Shown: positions 34,597 through 43,277 of the stretch, in pieces
Layout: each line of letters starts with the position of its first letter
How positions within the stretch are numbered: position 1 is the first letter of the stretch
Assembly: GCF_903166545.1 (NCBI RefSeq)
Contig: NZ_CAESCH010000001.1
Coordinates: 2,918,001-2,982,000 of the forward strand
Origin: Metabacillus schmidteae
GTDB lineage: Bacteria > Bacillota > Bacilli > Bacillales > Bacillaceae
Length of the DNA: 64,000 nt
Reading direction: 5' to 3'
The notes under the pieces: model-generated
The model's input: the letters and a program-made list of their open reading frames with translations, nothing else
The model's database searches: none
Told to the model about the DNA's origin: nothing
Translations under genes and position numbers: made by a program

Positions 34597-34627
34597 TGGT
34601 TGGGTCGATTACCAACCAATTGGTTGG
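34597..34627 (+). promoter_or_regulatory. operator: perfect palindrome plus direct half-site
   Basis: CCAACCAATTGGTTGG (34612-34627) is a perfect 16-bp palindrome. A further TGGTTGG half-site is at 34597-34603, 24 bases (about two helical turns) from the palindrome's second half. It lies between the MocR regulator and LysE exporter genes, where MocR proteins bind direct or inverted repeats. Confidence 0.8.
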
Positions 34628-34681
34628 AGACAAATCTTGATTCGTCCCTTATGCTAGATAGGAACAGGAGGGAAAAAAGAT

Positions 34682-35290
34682 TTGAAACCAATACTGCATG
34701 GAATGATGCTTGCCTTCGGATTAATCTTACCTTTAGGTGTGCAGAATGTTTTTATTTTTAACCAAGGTGCTACACACAAGAGATTTTCCAATGCCTTACC
34801 GGCGATTATTACGGCAGGTATTTGTGATACGATTCTTATTTTATTAGCTGTAGCAGGTGTTTCGATCATGATTTTAACGTTTGAATGGCTGCGGACTTTT
34901 TTGTTTTTAATAGGATTCTTTTTCTTAGCATATATGGGATGGCTGATGTGGAAAAGCACATCTGAAGTGAGAAACGATCAAAACTCGAACCACTTTTCAA
35001 CTAAACGTCAGATTATGTTTGCCGCATCTGTATCTTTATTAAATCCTCATGCCATTTTGGACACAATCGGAGTTATTGGCACTAGCTCATTAGTCTATGT
35101 AGGCTTTGATAAATGGCTATTTACTGTATCTTGCATTGGGGTATCGTGGATTTGGTTTTTTACGTTAGCGATAATCGGAAAAAAGATCGAACATATTGAT
35201 ACTTCTGGGATTCTATTAAAAAGAATGAATCAAGTCTCTGCTTTGATTATTTGGGGAATGGCAGTTTATATGGGGCTACAGTTATTCTAA
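34682..35290 (+). CDS. LysE-family amino acid exporter
   Basis: The 202-residue product has six membrane helices and the LysE/ArgO start GMMLAFGLILPLGVQNVFIF, with SLLNPHAILDTIGVIGTSSL in the middle. Members export lysine, arginine or similar amino acids. It starts with TTG at 34682 after GGAGGG and is divergent from the MocR regulator and its palindrome. The substrate is inferred from family only. Confidence 0.9.
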   Translation: MKPILHGMMLAFGLILPLGVQNVFIFNQGATHKRFSNALPAIITAGICDTILILLAVAGVSIMILTFEWLRTFLFLIGFFFLAYMGWLMWKSTSEVRNDQNSNHFSTKRQIMFAASVSLLNPHAILDTIGVIGTSSLVYVGFDKWLFTVSCIGVSWIWFFTLAIIGKKIEHIDTSGILLKRMNQVSALIIWGMAVYMGLQLF

Positions 35291-35303
35291 TTCAAAAAAA
35301 TCA

Positions 35304-35344
35304 AAAGGAAGAATCCTCTTTTGTTGTACGAGGATCCTTCCTTT
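35304..35344. terminator. terminator between convergent genes
   Basis: AAAGGAAG-x-ATCCTC pairs with GAGGAT-x-CTTCCTTT around an 11-base loop, ending the lysE gene and the minus-strand permease gene at 35364. Confidence 0.75.
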
Positions 35345-35363
35345 AATACGCTTGAGTTTATTC

Positions 35364-37232
35364 TTAAAGCACACTCTTAACCTGCTTGGTGTAGAAAAAG
35401 CGAACGATGAAAAAGTATACAATTTGGATCACTAAGAATGTCCCTAATACCGTGACAGATTGTTGGAATAGATTAAAATAAAACATGTGTGACAATGCTG
35501 TAAGTGCAACCGCTCCATGAATCAGTGCGACGACTATTGGTGCAAAGAAAAGGATCGCCGTTTGTCTCGTCAGCACATTTTTTAGTTCTTTTTCAGTTAA
35601 GCCTATTTTTGAGATGCTTTTGAACTTTTGTTTATCTTCATCTAAATCGGCGTAAAGACGGAAATACAGGAAGCTTCCGGCAGAGACGAAGAAGACAATT
35701 CCAATAAATAGTCCAATAAACATAACAAGTCCGAAACCTTTATTAATTTCATAGACTTGGTATTCGACAGAAGTGAATTCATAAGGCTGAAGTGCTTTTA
35801 CTAACGTTTCAGAAGCTTCTAATATGTTTTCTTCACCTTTCGTTACCTGCCAGGCATGATAAATCTCTTCCATTGCTGGAGTTTGTAGCTCTTTGTAGTT
35901 TTGATCTGACACAACATAGTAAGAGTCAATCTCAGGAAGCGCCCTTGAGAATATAACTTCCATTGGCTTTAAGATTTCACCGGTATTCAATTTTATGGAT
36001 TGCCTTAATAACTCATCTGTCTGTCCATATGATGAATCTGTAAATTCCACAACCTTTATTTGACCTTTTTCGATCTCAATCGTATCTTCCCCAATCAAGG
36101 CAGCAAAACGGTTAAAATCTGATTCACTCGTTATGAGATTTGTATCTTCCCCTACCTCATAGTAGCGAAGCAGTGTTTGCTCATGATCCGCTTTCATGTT
36201 TTCTTGATCTATTGTCTTATTAATCAACGAAACATCTTTATCTTCATTATTGTCTATTACCCGATAGGAAAATGTCGTTGGATTTGTATTTTTAAACGTG
36301 GATGTAAGAATGCTTTGAAAACCGTAAAGGGAGCCGATTGCACTAAAGGCAACAGTTGAAACAATTGCGACCAAGAAAAACGTACGAGCATTATCTTTCA
36401 TTCGAAAAGAAAGATCGGATAATAAAATCATATTCGTTTTTCTCCAGAAGACATTGTTCTTGTTTTTAAATTTACGGATAATATAAACACTTAATTGGGT
36501 AAAAAGTAAATACGTCCCCAAAATGACCACGATCACAACAGGCAGCAGTGCTGCTACTACTTGCAGCCCCTCCACTATTAGAGCAACAGTATACCCAATT
36601 CCTATCAAAACACATGCAAGAATTGTTAGAAAAATATTCGCTTTTGGTTCCCCTTTTGACTTCTTATTTCCTTTTATTAAATCAATTAGTTTCCTACTGC
36701 GTAGAATATATGAGACAAATATTGAAATAAAAAAGAATAATACGATAAATGAAACAAATGTTGAAAGAATGGCTATCAGCGGAAAGTAAAAGTTAAGACC
36801 TTCTTCAATGACAAGGACATTTTCTGCGACCAGTAAAATGACCTTCGCAAAAACTAACCCAAATAAAATACCACATATCGTTGCAAAAAATCCAATAACC
36901 ATGTTCTCAAGAAACACCATAAGACGAATTTGCCTTACTGACATTCCTTGCATCATTAATAAACCAAACTCATTTTTACGCGTATTTAAGAATGAGCTCA
37001 TTGAATACATGATGAAGAAAAACGAAAAGACATAAATGATAATTGCAGCCGTGTACATGCCAATTTTCACATAAGAATTCATTTCATTTCCACTCAATGT
37101 CGGATGAAAAGCAAATATAGCAAACGTAAAAAAGACCATAACAGTAAACATACTACTTAGAAAGTAGGCAGCATACAATCGTTTATTGCGGAAAACGTTG
37201 TTAAACGCGAATCTGCGAAAGGTCATTTCCAT
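35364..37232 (-). CDS. BceB-type peptide detoxification ABC permease
   Basis: The 622-residue product has ten membrane helices in the BceB layout (first helix, FtsX-like domain with LLMMQGMSVRQIRLMVFLEN, a large extracellular domain of about 200 residues between helices 7 and 8, and a final three-helix bundle). BceB-type permeases sense and counter cell-wall-active peptides such as bacitracin, and pass the signal to the BceS-type kinase. Its start overlaps the ATPase stop by about 30 bases. It is part of a complete BceRS-BceAB module. Confidence 0.9.
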   Translation of the reverse strand: MEMTFRRFAFNNVFRNKRLYAAYFLSSMFTVMVFFTFAIFAFHPTLSGNEMNSYVKIGMYTAAIIIYVFSFFFIMYSMSSFLNTRKNEFGLLMMQGMSVRQIRLMVFLENMVIGFFATICGILFGLVFAKVILLVAENVLVIEEGLNFYFPLIAILSTFVSFIVLFFFISIFVSYILRSRKLIDLIKGNKKSKGEPKANIFLTILACVLIGIGYTVALIVEGLQVVAALLPVVIVVILGTYLLFTQLSVYIIRKFKNKNNVFWRKTNMILLSDLSFRMKDNARTFFLVAIVSTVAFSAIGSLYGFQSILTSTFKNTNPTTFSYRVIDNNEDKDVSLINKTIDQENMKADHEQTLLRYYEVGEDTNLITSESDFNRFAALIGEDTIEIEKGQIKVVEFTDSSYGQTDELLRQSIKLNTGEILKPMEVIFSRALPEIDSYYVVSDQNYKELQTPAMEEIYHAWQVTKGEENILEASETLVKALQPYEFTSVEYQVYEINKGFGLVMFIGLFIGIVFFVSAGSFLYFRLYADLDEDKQKFKSISKIGLTEKELKNVLTRQTAILFFAPIVVALIHGAVALTALSHMFYFNLFQQSVTVLGTFLVIQIVYFFIVRFFYTKQVKSVL

Positions 37233-37965
37233 CCCCTCCCAGCAGTGAAAGTGTATCGATTATCTTTTGGAAAAATGCTTGTCGGTTATTTCCACGATGA
37301 ATTTCCGAATAAAAATGTCCGTCACGAATGAAAATGACACGATTACAATAGCTTGCAGCCAGCGGATCATGTGTGACAAGTAACATTGTTGTGCGTTCTG
37401 TACGATTAATTGATTCTAACATCTGCATTACATCCTTCGATGATTTAGAATCAAGATTCCCTGTTGGTTCATCTGCAAGAAGTAACTTTGGAACATGTAT
37501 CATTGCTCTTGCAACAGCTGCCCTCTGCGCCTGGCCACCCGAGATTTCATAAGTTCGTTTATTCATAATTTGAGAAATCCCTAATTTTTCCGCAATTTCA
37601 CTCGCCTTTTGTTTCATTTCTTTTACCTTTTTCCCATCAAGTGTCAAGGGAAGAACAATATTTTCTTCAACAGTTAAAGTGTGTAATAAATTGAAGTCCT
37701 GAAAGACAAAGCCAAGCTCTCGTCTGCGAAATTTCGCCAGATCTTCTTTCTTCAGAAGATGAGGGTTTTCTCCATTAATTAAGATTTCTCCAGTTGTTGG
37801 TTCATCAATTGTTGCTATCATATTCAGCAAGGTTGTTTTTCCACTACCAGATGGACCCATAATTCCAACAAATTCACCTGATTCAATTGATAATTGAATA
37901 TCCCTTAATGCTTTATATGCGATTTTACCTTCATAAATTTTACTTACGTTTTTAACTTCCAACAT
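37201..37965 (-). CDS. BceA-type ABC ATPase
   Basis: The product (254 residues from the ATG at 37965) has Walker A GPSGSGKTTLLNMIAT, signature YEISGGQAQRAAVARAMIHV, Walker B LLLADEPTGNLDSKSS and VTHDPLAASYC. It energises the BceB-type permease whose gene overlaps its end. The ATG at 37965 is 8 bases after AAAGGAG. Directly upstream is a BceR box (38053-38066), so it is probably induced by the BceRS system. Confidence 0.92.
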   Translation of the reverse strand: MLEVKNVSKIYEGKIAYKALRDIQLSIESGEFVGIMGPSGSGKTTLLNMIATIDEPTTGEILINGENPHLLKKEDLAKFRRRELGFVFQDFNLLHTLTVEENIVLPLTLDGKKVKEMKQKASEIAEKLGISQIMNKRTYEISGGQAQRAAVARAMIHVPKLLLADEPTGNLDSKSSKDVMQMLESINRTERTTMLLVTHDPLAASYCNRVIFIRDGHFYSEIHRGNNRQAFFQKIIDTLSLLGGDGNDLSQIRV

Positions 37966-38052
37966 CACAAGATCTCCTTTCACGTTATCTGATCTGTGAT
38001 TAGTATAACGCGCTCATGTCTTGCTAAACTATCGATTCCTCTTTCACTTTCC

Positions 38053-38066
38053 TTACAGTGGTGTAA
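38053..38066. promoter_or_regulatory. BceR-type binding site TTACA-N4-TGTAA
   Basis: TTACA-GTGG-TGTAA is a perfect match to the inverted repeat described for BceR-like regulators (TNACA-N4-TGTAA) and lies upstream of the bceAB-type genes. The site overlaps the stop codon of the sensor kinase gene (38053-38055). Arms extend to CCTTACA/TGTAAGG. Confidence 0.85.
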
Positions 38067-39054
38067 GGTTTTGGGTTTCAGAGAAGATGATTCGAAAGGT
38101 TGATCCCGTTTCCTCTGCTGACTCCATTTCCAAGCGATGTCCAAGATGATCTAATGTCTCTTTTACTAAATACAAACCCATTCCTGTTGATTCCCGATAT
38201 TTCCGCCCATTTTCTCCGGTAAAAAATGGTTGATAGATTCGCCGCTTATCTGTTTCAGGAATTCCGATCCCAAAGTCTCTTACTTCAAGCACAGCTTCCT
38301 TCTCTTTTTCATAAATGGAAATTAAAATTTGGTTACTTTTCCCTATAGAATATTTAACCGCATTGTTAATAAGCTGAGATAGGATAAAAAACAGCCATTT
38401 TTCATCCGTTTCAACTGTTATTCCTTCCTTTTCTATGACTAGCTTTGGATATACTGAGTTTCGGATATAGAACCGCTTATTTTCTCCGTTTACCTCCTGA
38501 ACAACTTTCGATAAGTTAACCGGTTTAATATGAAAATCTTGTTCAATTGTTTTAAATCGTGCCATATAGAGGACAGTATTTAATCCTGATTTCATTCGAT
38601 CTGTTTCTTCACGAATACTTGATGAATCTGGTTCATCTAAATTTTGAGCTGTTAATTCAATCACTGACAGTGGTGTTTTCATCTGATGCACCCATTGATC
38701 CATAAACTTTCGATGCTCTTCCTGTTGCTTTTCAATGAATTCCAGTTGACTTTGAAAAAGGACATATTGTTCACGCAATACCTTATCAAAAGCAACTGAC
38801 AATGCGGCTTTATCTGTTGTTTGAAAGGTATCATCTAGTGAATTAAGAGGTTTTTGAAGACGTTGGTAAAGCTTGCGATGACTTATGTAATAATAAATAA
38901 GATAAATAGCTAGGATAAAGAAACAGAGAAAGGCAGCATATAAAAACAGCTTGAGATCATGATACCCATCAAGCCAGAAGATTGAAAGGATAACGATCAA
39001 TTGAATCGTTTGGACAACAAGTAATAAGGAATGTTCCCTGAAAAATAATTTCAT
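38053..39054 (-). CDS. BceS-type intramembrane-sensing histidine kinase
   Basis: The product has two closely spaced N-terminal membrane helices with almost no extracellular loop (about 15-55), then a HisKA box HQMKTPLSVIELTAQNL, N box FILSQLINNAVKYS and G boxes VRDFGIGIPE and GMGLYLVKETLDHL. Such kinases do not bind the peptide themselves but read the flux state of the BceAB transporter. The ATG at 39054 overlaps the regulator stop by 4 bases (ATGA), favoured over one at 39072. Its stop overlaps the BceR box. Confidence 0.92.
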   Translation of the reverse strand: MKLFFREHSLLLVVQTIQLIVILSIFWLDGYHDLKLFLYAAFLCFFILAIYLIYYYISHRKLYQRLQKPLNSLDDTFQTTDKAALSVAFDKVLREQYVLFQSQLEFIEKQQEEHRKFMDQWVHQMKTPLSVIELTAQNLDEPDSSSIREETDRMKSGLNTVLYMARFKTIEQDFHIKPVNLSKVVQEVNGENKRFYIRNSVYPKLVIEKEGITVETDEKWLFFILSQLINNAVKYSIGKSNQILISIYEKEKEAVLEVRDFGIGIPETDKRRIYQPFFTGENGRKYRESTGMGLYLVKETLDHLGHRLEMESAEETGSTFRIIFSETQNLTPL

Positions 39055-39755
39055 CCCTTTTTCTCCACCCACGAAATATGCAATCGATACCCCGCACCTC
39101 TAACTGTTTCTACAACATCTTCCAGGCCAATTTCTTGAAGCTTTTTTCTTACTCTTGTAATATTCACATTTAATGTATTTTCATCTATATAGGTTTGATC
39201 ATCCCACAGTTTCTCTAGTAAATCTTCCCGTCCTGCTACACGTGGATACCGTTCCATCAAGCTTTCGATAATGTCTGATTCCTTTTTCGATAAAGACACA
39301 GTTTTTGTCTGGAATGTTATTTCTAATCTTTCCGGGAAAAGACTCAGTCCGTTGTTTTCCAACACCCTCTCTTCTACCTTTGTCGCATATTCTCCGTATG
39401 CACGGCGAAGCTGACTGCGGATCTTAGCCATTACAATTTCTGCACTGAAGGGCTTTGTTATATAATCATCACCGCCATTTTCAAGGGCCATCACTTGATC
39501 CATTTCACCTATGCGCGCAGAAATAAAGATAACCGGGCACACCGATTCCTTTCGAATTTGCCGGCACCAGTAATACCCATCAAAGCTTGGAAGGTTAATA
39601 TCAAGAAGAACAAGCTGGGGCTTGGTGCGATAAAATTCATCCATAACATGGTCGAAATCTATCACAGTTGTTACCTCGTAGCCGTATTTTTCTATATGTT
39701 TTTTTAAATGATCTGATATTTTCGGGTCATCTTCTACGATCATTATTTTTTGCAT
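39051..39755 (-). CDS. BceR-type response regulator
   Basis: The product (234 residues from the ATG at 39755) has a receiver domain with KIMIVEDDPK, LVLLDINLPSFDGYYW and ITKPFSAEIV, and an OmpR-type DNA-binding domain that ends NVNITRVRKKLQEI then VRGAGYRLH. The ATG at 39755 is 9 bases after GGAG; the more upstream ATGs lie in the ribosome-binding site region. It overlaps the kinase by 4 bases and probably activates the bceAB genes through the box at 38053. Confidence 0.92.
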   Translation of the reverse strand: MQKIMIVEDDPKISDHLKKHIEKYGYEVTTVIDFDHVMDEFYRTKPQLVLLDINLPSFDGYYWCRQIRKESVCPVIFISARIGEMDQVMALENGGDDYITKPFSAEIVMAKIRSQLRRAYGEYATKVEERVLENNGLSLFPERLEITFQTKTVSLSKKESDIIESLMERYPRVAGREDLLEKLWDDQTYIDENTLNVNITRVRKKLQEIGLEDVVETVRGAGYRLHISWVEKKG

Positions 39756-39995
39756 GTTCATCACTCCTTGGTTCATGGTTAATTATGGCATATAAAAGAA
39801 GGACGTACAAAAGAAATCTCTGAAATGCCAACACAACTAAACCAATTTCTATCATAATATTTCTTCATAAAGAAAAGGACCATACTATAATAGTAAAGGT
39901 CCAAAAATTATCTAAGTAAAATAGTAACGAATCCCCTCTATAATGTGAGGTTTCATTTGTTAAGTCTTTTAACAGTATGTAAGAATTTTATTCCA

Positions 39996-40379
39996 TTAAG
40001 ACTCGGATTTGTTCTTTAATAAATCTCTTATCTCCGTTAATAACTCAATATTTTTATCGACAACAGGTGCTGCCTGGGTTTCTTTTTCTTTCTTTTTAAA
40101 ATATTTGTTGATGATTCTCACAAATAGAAAGATTGAGAAGGCCACAATCAGGAAATCAACCACATTCTGGATAAATAAACCATACTTCAGTTCTTCACTG
40201 CCTACTTTTACAGTCAGATCTGTAAAATCAATTCCTCCCATTAGAAGTCCAACAAGCGGCATTATGATGTCATTAACAAGTGATGTTACAATTTTACCAA
40301 AGGCTGCCCCGATAACGACACCGACAGCTAAGTCCAGGACATTTCCTTTTAGTGCAAATTTCTTAAATTCATTCCACAT
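39996..40379 (-). CDS. mscL: large-conductance mechanosensitive channel MscL
   Basis: The 127-residue product has the MscL start [20 protein letters not shown] and first helix [20 protein letters not shown], an extracellular loop, a second helix [17 protein letters not shown] and a charged C-terminal helix ([11 protein letters not shown]). It is a homo-oligomeric pore that releases solutes during osmotic downshock. The ATG at 40379, with GGTG upstream, gives normal MscL length; the in-frame ATG at 40466 adds a non-conserved tail. It is monocistronic. Confidence 0.95.
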   Translation of the reverse strand: MWNEFKKFALKGNVLDLAVGVVIGAAFGKIVTSLVNDIIMPLVGLLMGGIDFTDLTVKVGSEELKYGLFIQNVVDFLIVAFSIFLFVRIINKYFKKKEKETQAAPVVDKNIELLTEIRDLLKNKSES

Positions 40380-40606
40380 TACGATTATTTCACCTTTCTT
40401 AGCATAATAAATGTTTATTATACTAGAATGCAGTGTGAAAACCAAATACGATAAGTAAAGAAGCACCCATTAAAGGATAAAGAGTTCCATTTACCTGGTT
40501 CCTTCTATTAGCATTAAGTGATCATCTGTTATTCAAATATACTAAAAGTGTCCTATTAATTAAGAGTTTTTAATATTCCCTAGTAAAAATAGTATTTTGT
40601 CCCTTT

Positions 40607-40615
40607 CATAAAATA
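40607..40615 (+). promoter_or_regulatory. possible sporulation-sigma -10 element
   Basis: CATAAAATA fits the mother-cell sigma-K/sigma-E -10 pattern (CATAnnnTA). No clear matching -35 could be identified, so this is a weak suggestion for the 136-aa gene downstream. Confidence 0.3.
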
Positions 40616-40665
40616 TCTCTCAGAATATGCTGTATTACAAAAGATGAAAGGAGGGAAATTTACAA

Positions 40666-41076
40666 ATGAGGAAACTTACTTCTGGACCATTTTTTGTACC
40701 ACTATCTATTGATGGCACTCCGAGTGGAGCAGTTGAATTTCTATTAATTGGTTTAAAGAATCTTGCGAATATAACTTCAACCGTTAAAGTATCAGTTCAT
40801 GTTTGTAGAGATGTTGAACTATACCCATCTACTCCACCAGAGATAGAGATTTGTCACCAAATAGTTAAAATACCTGCGGGGAACTGTGCAGTTCTAAAAT
40901 TAGATGCTGGACCATGTACCTTCCAAGGTAACAACATGCTTCGTGTAGCTGTTGAGGGCGATATAGAGAAAGATGGAAATAAAATAGTAGTAACCTTGTC
41001 TGGTGGGAAAGAGGACGGACGTACTGCAGCAGCAATGACGTTCAAACATCAAGAATTTATCGAGTTTGATGATTAA
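40666..41076 (+). CDS. 136-aa hypothetical protein, beta-rich
   Basis: The product looks like one beta-sandwich-type domain (alternating hydrophobic strands such as VEFLLIGLKNLANITSTVKV and NKIVVTLSGGKE) with three Cys (about 47, 63 and 73, and one near 85) and no signal peptide. AAAGGAGGG precedes the ATG and a strong terminator follows. I do not recognise the family. A possible sporulation-type -10 upstream makes a spore or exosporium component one idea, but this is not supported further. Confidence 0.7.
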   Translation: MRKLTSGPFFVPLSIDGTPSGAVEFLLIGLKNLANITSTVKVSVHVCRDVELYPSTPPEIEICHQIVKIPAGNCAVLKLDAGPCTFQGNNMLRVAVEGDIEKDGNKIVVTLSGGKEDGRTAAAMTFKHQEFIEFDD

Positions 41077-41096
41077 CTGAAACTAAATCCGCTTTA

Positions 41097-41132
41097 AATA
41101 ATCCCCATTTGTATATAACAAATGGGGATTAT
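41097..41132 (+). terminator. terminator of the 136-aa gene
   Basis: Perfect arms ATAATCCCCATTTGT and ACAAATGGGGATTAT enclose a 5-base loop, followed by CTTTT. Confidence 0.85.
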
Positions 41133-41363
41133 CTTTTCATTATTCTGCTCTGTTTGTTGAGGAAATGTGCATCATACCGGCAAAGGACACGACGTATAAA
41201 ATGACATTAGCTTTAATCTACTATACATAATAATATTATGTAATCTATTACTTTCTTTTATATAGAAGGCGAAAAAAATTTTTTGAAATTCACTACCTTT
41301 ACTATAATCCACACTATTTTGACGCTCTTATGAGTATCTTTATACTTATGTAGGTTACTATTT

Positions 41364-42017
41364 TTACTGTATATTCTTGTGCGAACCGTCACAGTTGGGC
41401 ATTCTTTTAGATAGACCGCAAATGCAATCTTTCAAGCCTTTTCCAATAAGAATTCTCTCTATCGATTTTATAATTCTGGATTCTCGTGTCTTGGATTGTT
41501 TTGGCTGCGAAAAATGAAGAATGTATGCTCTTTGCCTTCCTGGTGTTAATTCTTCAAAAGCTGTTTTCAAGGCAGGGAGTTCTTCAAATTTAGTTTGGAG
41601 TTCTTCAGGAATTGTGTAGTCTGTATCCTTTTTAAGTTTCACTTCCAAACCTGCTTTTTCTACTTCAATGGCATTTTGAATATACGTTTTCAGGATGGAT
41701 TCCATTTCATTAATTTCTTGTACATTGGTGAACCGGATTTGACGGGCCGACTGGACATTTTCTGTTTGTTGAATGAGAATGTTATGATCATCCTTTAACA
41801 AGGCACCTTTATGAAACAAAAGAGCACAGTATTCTTTAAATCCATGTATTAAAACAACATTTTTACCGTTTAAGGTGTAACAAGGATGCATCCACTTAAA
41901 TTCTTCTGTTAGTTCAGAGTCAAGAGCGATCTCTCTCAACTTCTCGAATTCTGCCTTCCACTTTTTTTCCTTCGTTAAAAACTCATCAACTTTTGGATGT
42001 AATCTACTATTGTACAT
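41364..42017 (-). CDS. YdeI/DUF1801-like protein with C-terminal CDGSH motif
   Basis: The 217-residue product has an N-terminal DUF1801/YdhG-like fold (about 15-115, EFKWMHPCYTLNGKNVVLIHG and FHKGALLKDD), a helical YdeI-type tail (about 140-190, with PGRQRAYILHFSQPKQSKTR), and ends in CICGLSKRMPNCDGSH (residues 198-213). That end fits the CDGSH iron-sulfur motif C-x-C-x2-S-x3-P-x-C-D-G-S-H exactly, so the tail could hold a [2Fe-2S] cluster. The function of the combined protein is unknown. It is 19 bases downstream of the zinc-ribbon gene. Confidence 0.8.
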   Translation of the reverse strand: MYNSRLHPKVDEFLTKEKKWKAEFEKLREIALDSELTEEFKWMHPCYTLNGKNVVLIHGFKEYCALLFHKGALLKDDHNILIQQTENVQSARQIRFTNVQEINEMESILKTYIQNAIEVEKAGLEVKLKKDTDYTIPEELQTKFEELPALKTAFEELTPGRQRAYILHFSQPKQSKTRESRIIKSIERILIGKGLKDCICGLSKRMPNCDGSHKNIQ

Positions 42018-42036
42018 TTAGGAACCCTCCTTTTCT

Positions 42037-42792
42037 TTAATAAAACAATTCTTTCCTTTTTTCGAGACACTTTTTACAGGTTTTTGGCAACTGGAAGCCT
42101 TTTTGCTTAAAAAATTTCTGCTCACTTATTGAAAAAGTAAATCGGTCTCCGCAATCCCAACATTTTAGCAATAGGTCTTGCGGTGCTGAGCCCTTTAAGG
42201 CCTCAGTGTTTGCTGCAATTCTTTCCTTAATGAGTTGTTCATCAACCTGTTCGTTATTTTCCAATGCTTTAGTTGTTGTTCGTATTGCTTCTTTTACTTT
42301 CTTATACTCGATCTTTTCCCATAATTTTAAATATGGGATAAACGCTTTATTTCCTGATTCCTTCACTTTATCAAGCAATAATAAAATCATTTGCCTATTA
42401 CGATCTTTTAAATAGGTCATATCAATATCTTGTTTTTCTTCTTCGAGCCATTTTTTCCATTCACTTAAAAGTTCATCTGCATATTGATCACATTCAATTT
42501 GCCAACCGCGTTCTGTGTATACAATCATAGGTAGTTTACCACTATACTGAATTTCCAGAAAATCAAAATCGATCATCCAATCAATTTTATCCATTACATC
42601 TTCCAGTTTTTCTGATTTATAATAACCATACACTGGACATTTATCTAACTCTAATTCTAAAAGTTTTTTCTCACGTGAGCCTTTTAATATTTTCGCGAGA
42701 AGTGTTCTCCCACCACTTGCTATAATTCCATCTGCAGCTCTTAATATCACCTTTATTTCTTCATCCGATAAACATTCTATTTTCTTCAACAC
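42037..42792 (-). CDS. RQC-minor-type DNA-binding protein with zinc ribbon
   Basis: The 251-residue product starts with a winged-helix-like region (about 10-110, ASGGRTLLAKILKGSREKKLLE and YTERGWQIECDQYADELLSE) that resembles the RQC-minor-1 helicase-associated fold, and ends in a zinc ribbon with Cys pairs at 211/214 (CWDC) and 239/242 (CKKC). A role in nucleic-acid binding is likely; no enzymatic motif is present. It is 19 bases upstream of the YdeI/CDGSH gene, probably one transcript. Confidence 0.75.
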   Translation of the reverse strand: MLKKIECLSDEEIKVILRAADGIIASGGRTLLAKILKGSREKKLLELELDKCPVYGYYKSEKLEDVMDKIDWMIDFDFLEIQYSGKLPMIVYTERGWQIECDQYADELLSEWKKWLEEEKQDIDMTYLKDRNRQMILLLLDKVKESGNKAFIPYLKLWEKIEYKKVKEAIRTTTKALENNEQVDEQLIKERIAANTEALKGSAPQDLLLKCWDCGDRFTFSISEQKFFKQKGFQLPKTCKKCLEKRKELFY

Positions 42793-42973
42793 GATAAATC
42801 ATCCCAATCCTCAGTAATTAAAGAATTTTTATTTTTTCGGTTGTTCTTTAGGCCTCCAACTTGCTATAGCTATGCTTAGATTCTAGCAAAATCTTATAAG
42901 GAATACCAGATTGGCCAATGTTGAAATAAAACAAACTTACTTGACATAAGTTTTAATAGTTTAAGTTAACAAG

Positions 42974-42996
42974 AAAAAGGACCGCATTTGCGATCC
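42974..42996 (-). terminator. orphan terminator-like hairpin
   Basis: On the minus strand GGATCGCA and TGCGGTCC (one G-T) form a tight hairpin followed by TTTTTC. No minus-strand gene ends just upstream, so it appears to be left over from a deleted gene. Confidence 0.5.
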
Positions 42997-43219
42997 CAGT
43001 TTAATTTGTTACTTTTATTAACGTATTATAGACAAGGATCTTGTGTTAAACTACATTTCATTAATCTAAACAAGCATTTCTTCTCTAGGACCCCGATTTC
43101 CCCAAGAGCAATAAGGTACTGCCTTCACTTTTACATGTTTTGTTTCGTTTGGGAATTATACTGATATTGAAAGCGAAGGTCATGCATATAGAAAAAACAT
43201 TGGTGTATCTGATATTTAA

Positions 43220-43255
43220 AAATGGAGGTTACTTTTTCACTAGTAACCTCCATTT
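43220..43255 (-). terminator. terminator of the sugar-acid operon
   Basis: AAATGGAGGTTACT and AGTAACCTCCATTT (14-bp arms) enclose an 8-base loop, about 22 bases past the dehydratase stop. Confidence 0.85.
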
Positions 43256-43277
43256 GCCGTTTGATTAAATTAATCTC

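Larger units (their letters stand above)
42793..43277. other. intergenic stretch with decayed coding remnant and orphan terminator
   Basis: Besides promoter space for the genes on either side, this holds a terminator-like hairpin at 42974-42996 (minus strand) and an out-of-context reading frame tail at about 43145-43215 on plus (FGNYTDIESEGHAYRK before a stop, with no start). Together they suggest a gene lost here. Confidence 0.45.

Noticed and set aside
43145..43215. Plus-strand tail FGNYTDIESEGHAYRK-type as a real gene
   Set aside because: No start codon or ribosome-binding site and an in-frame stop just upstream; kept only as a possible remnant.
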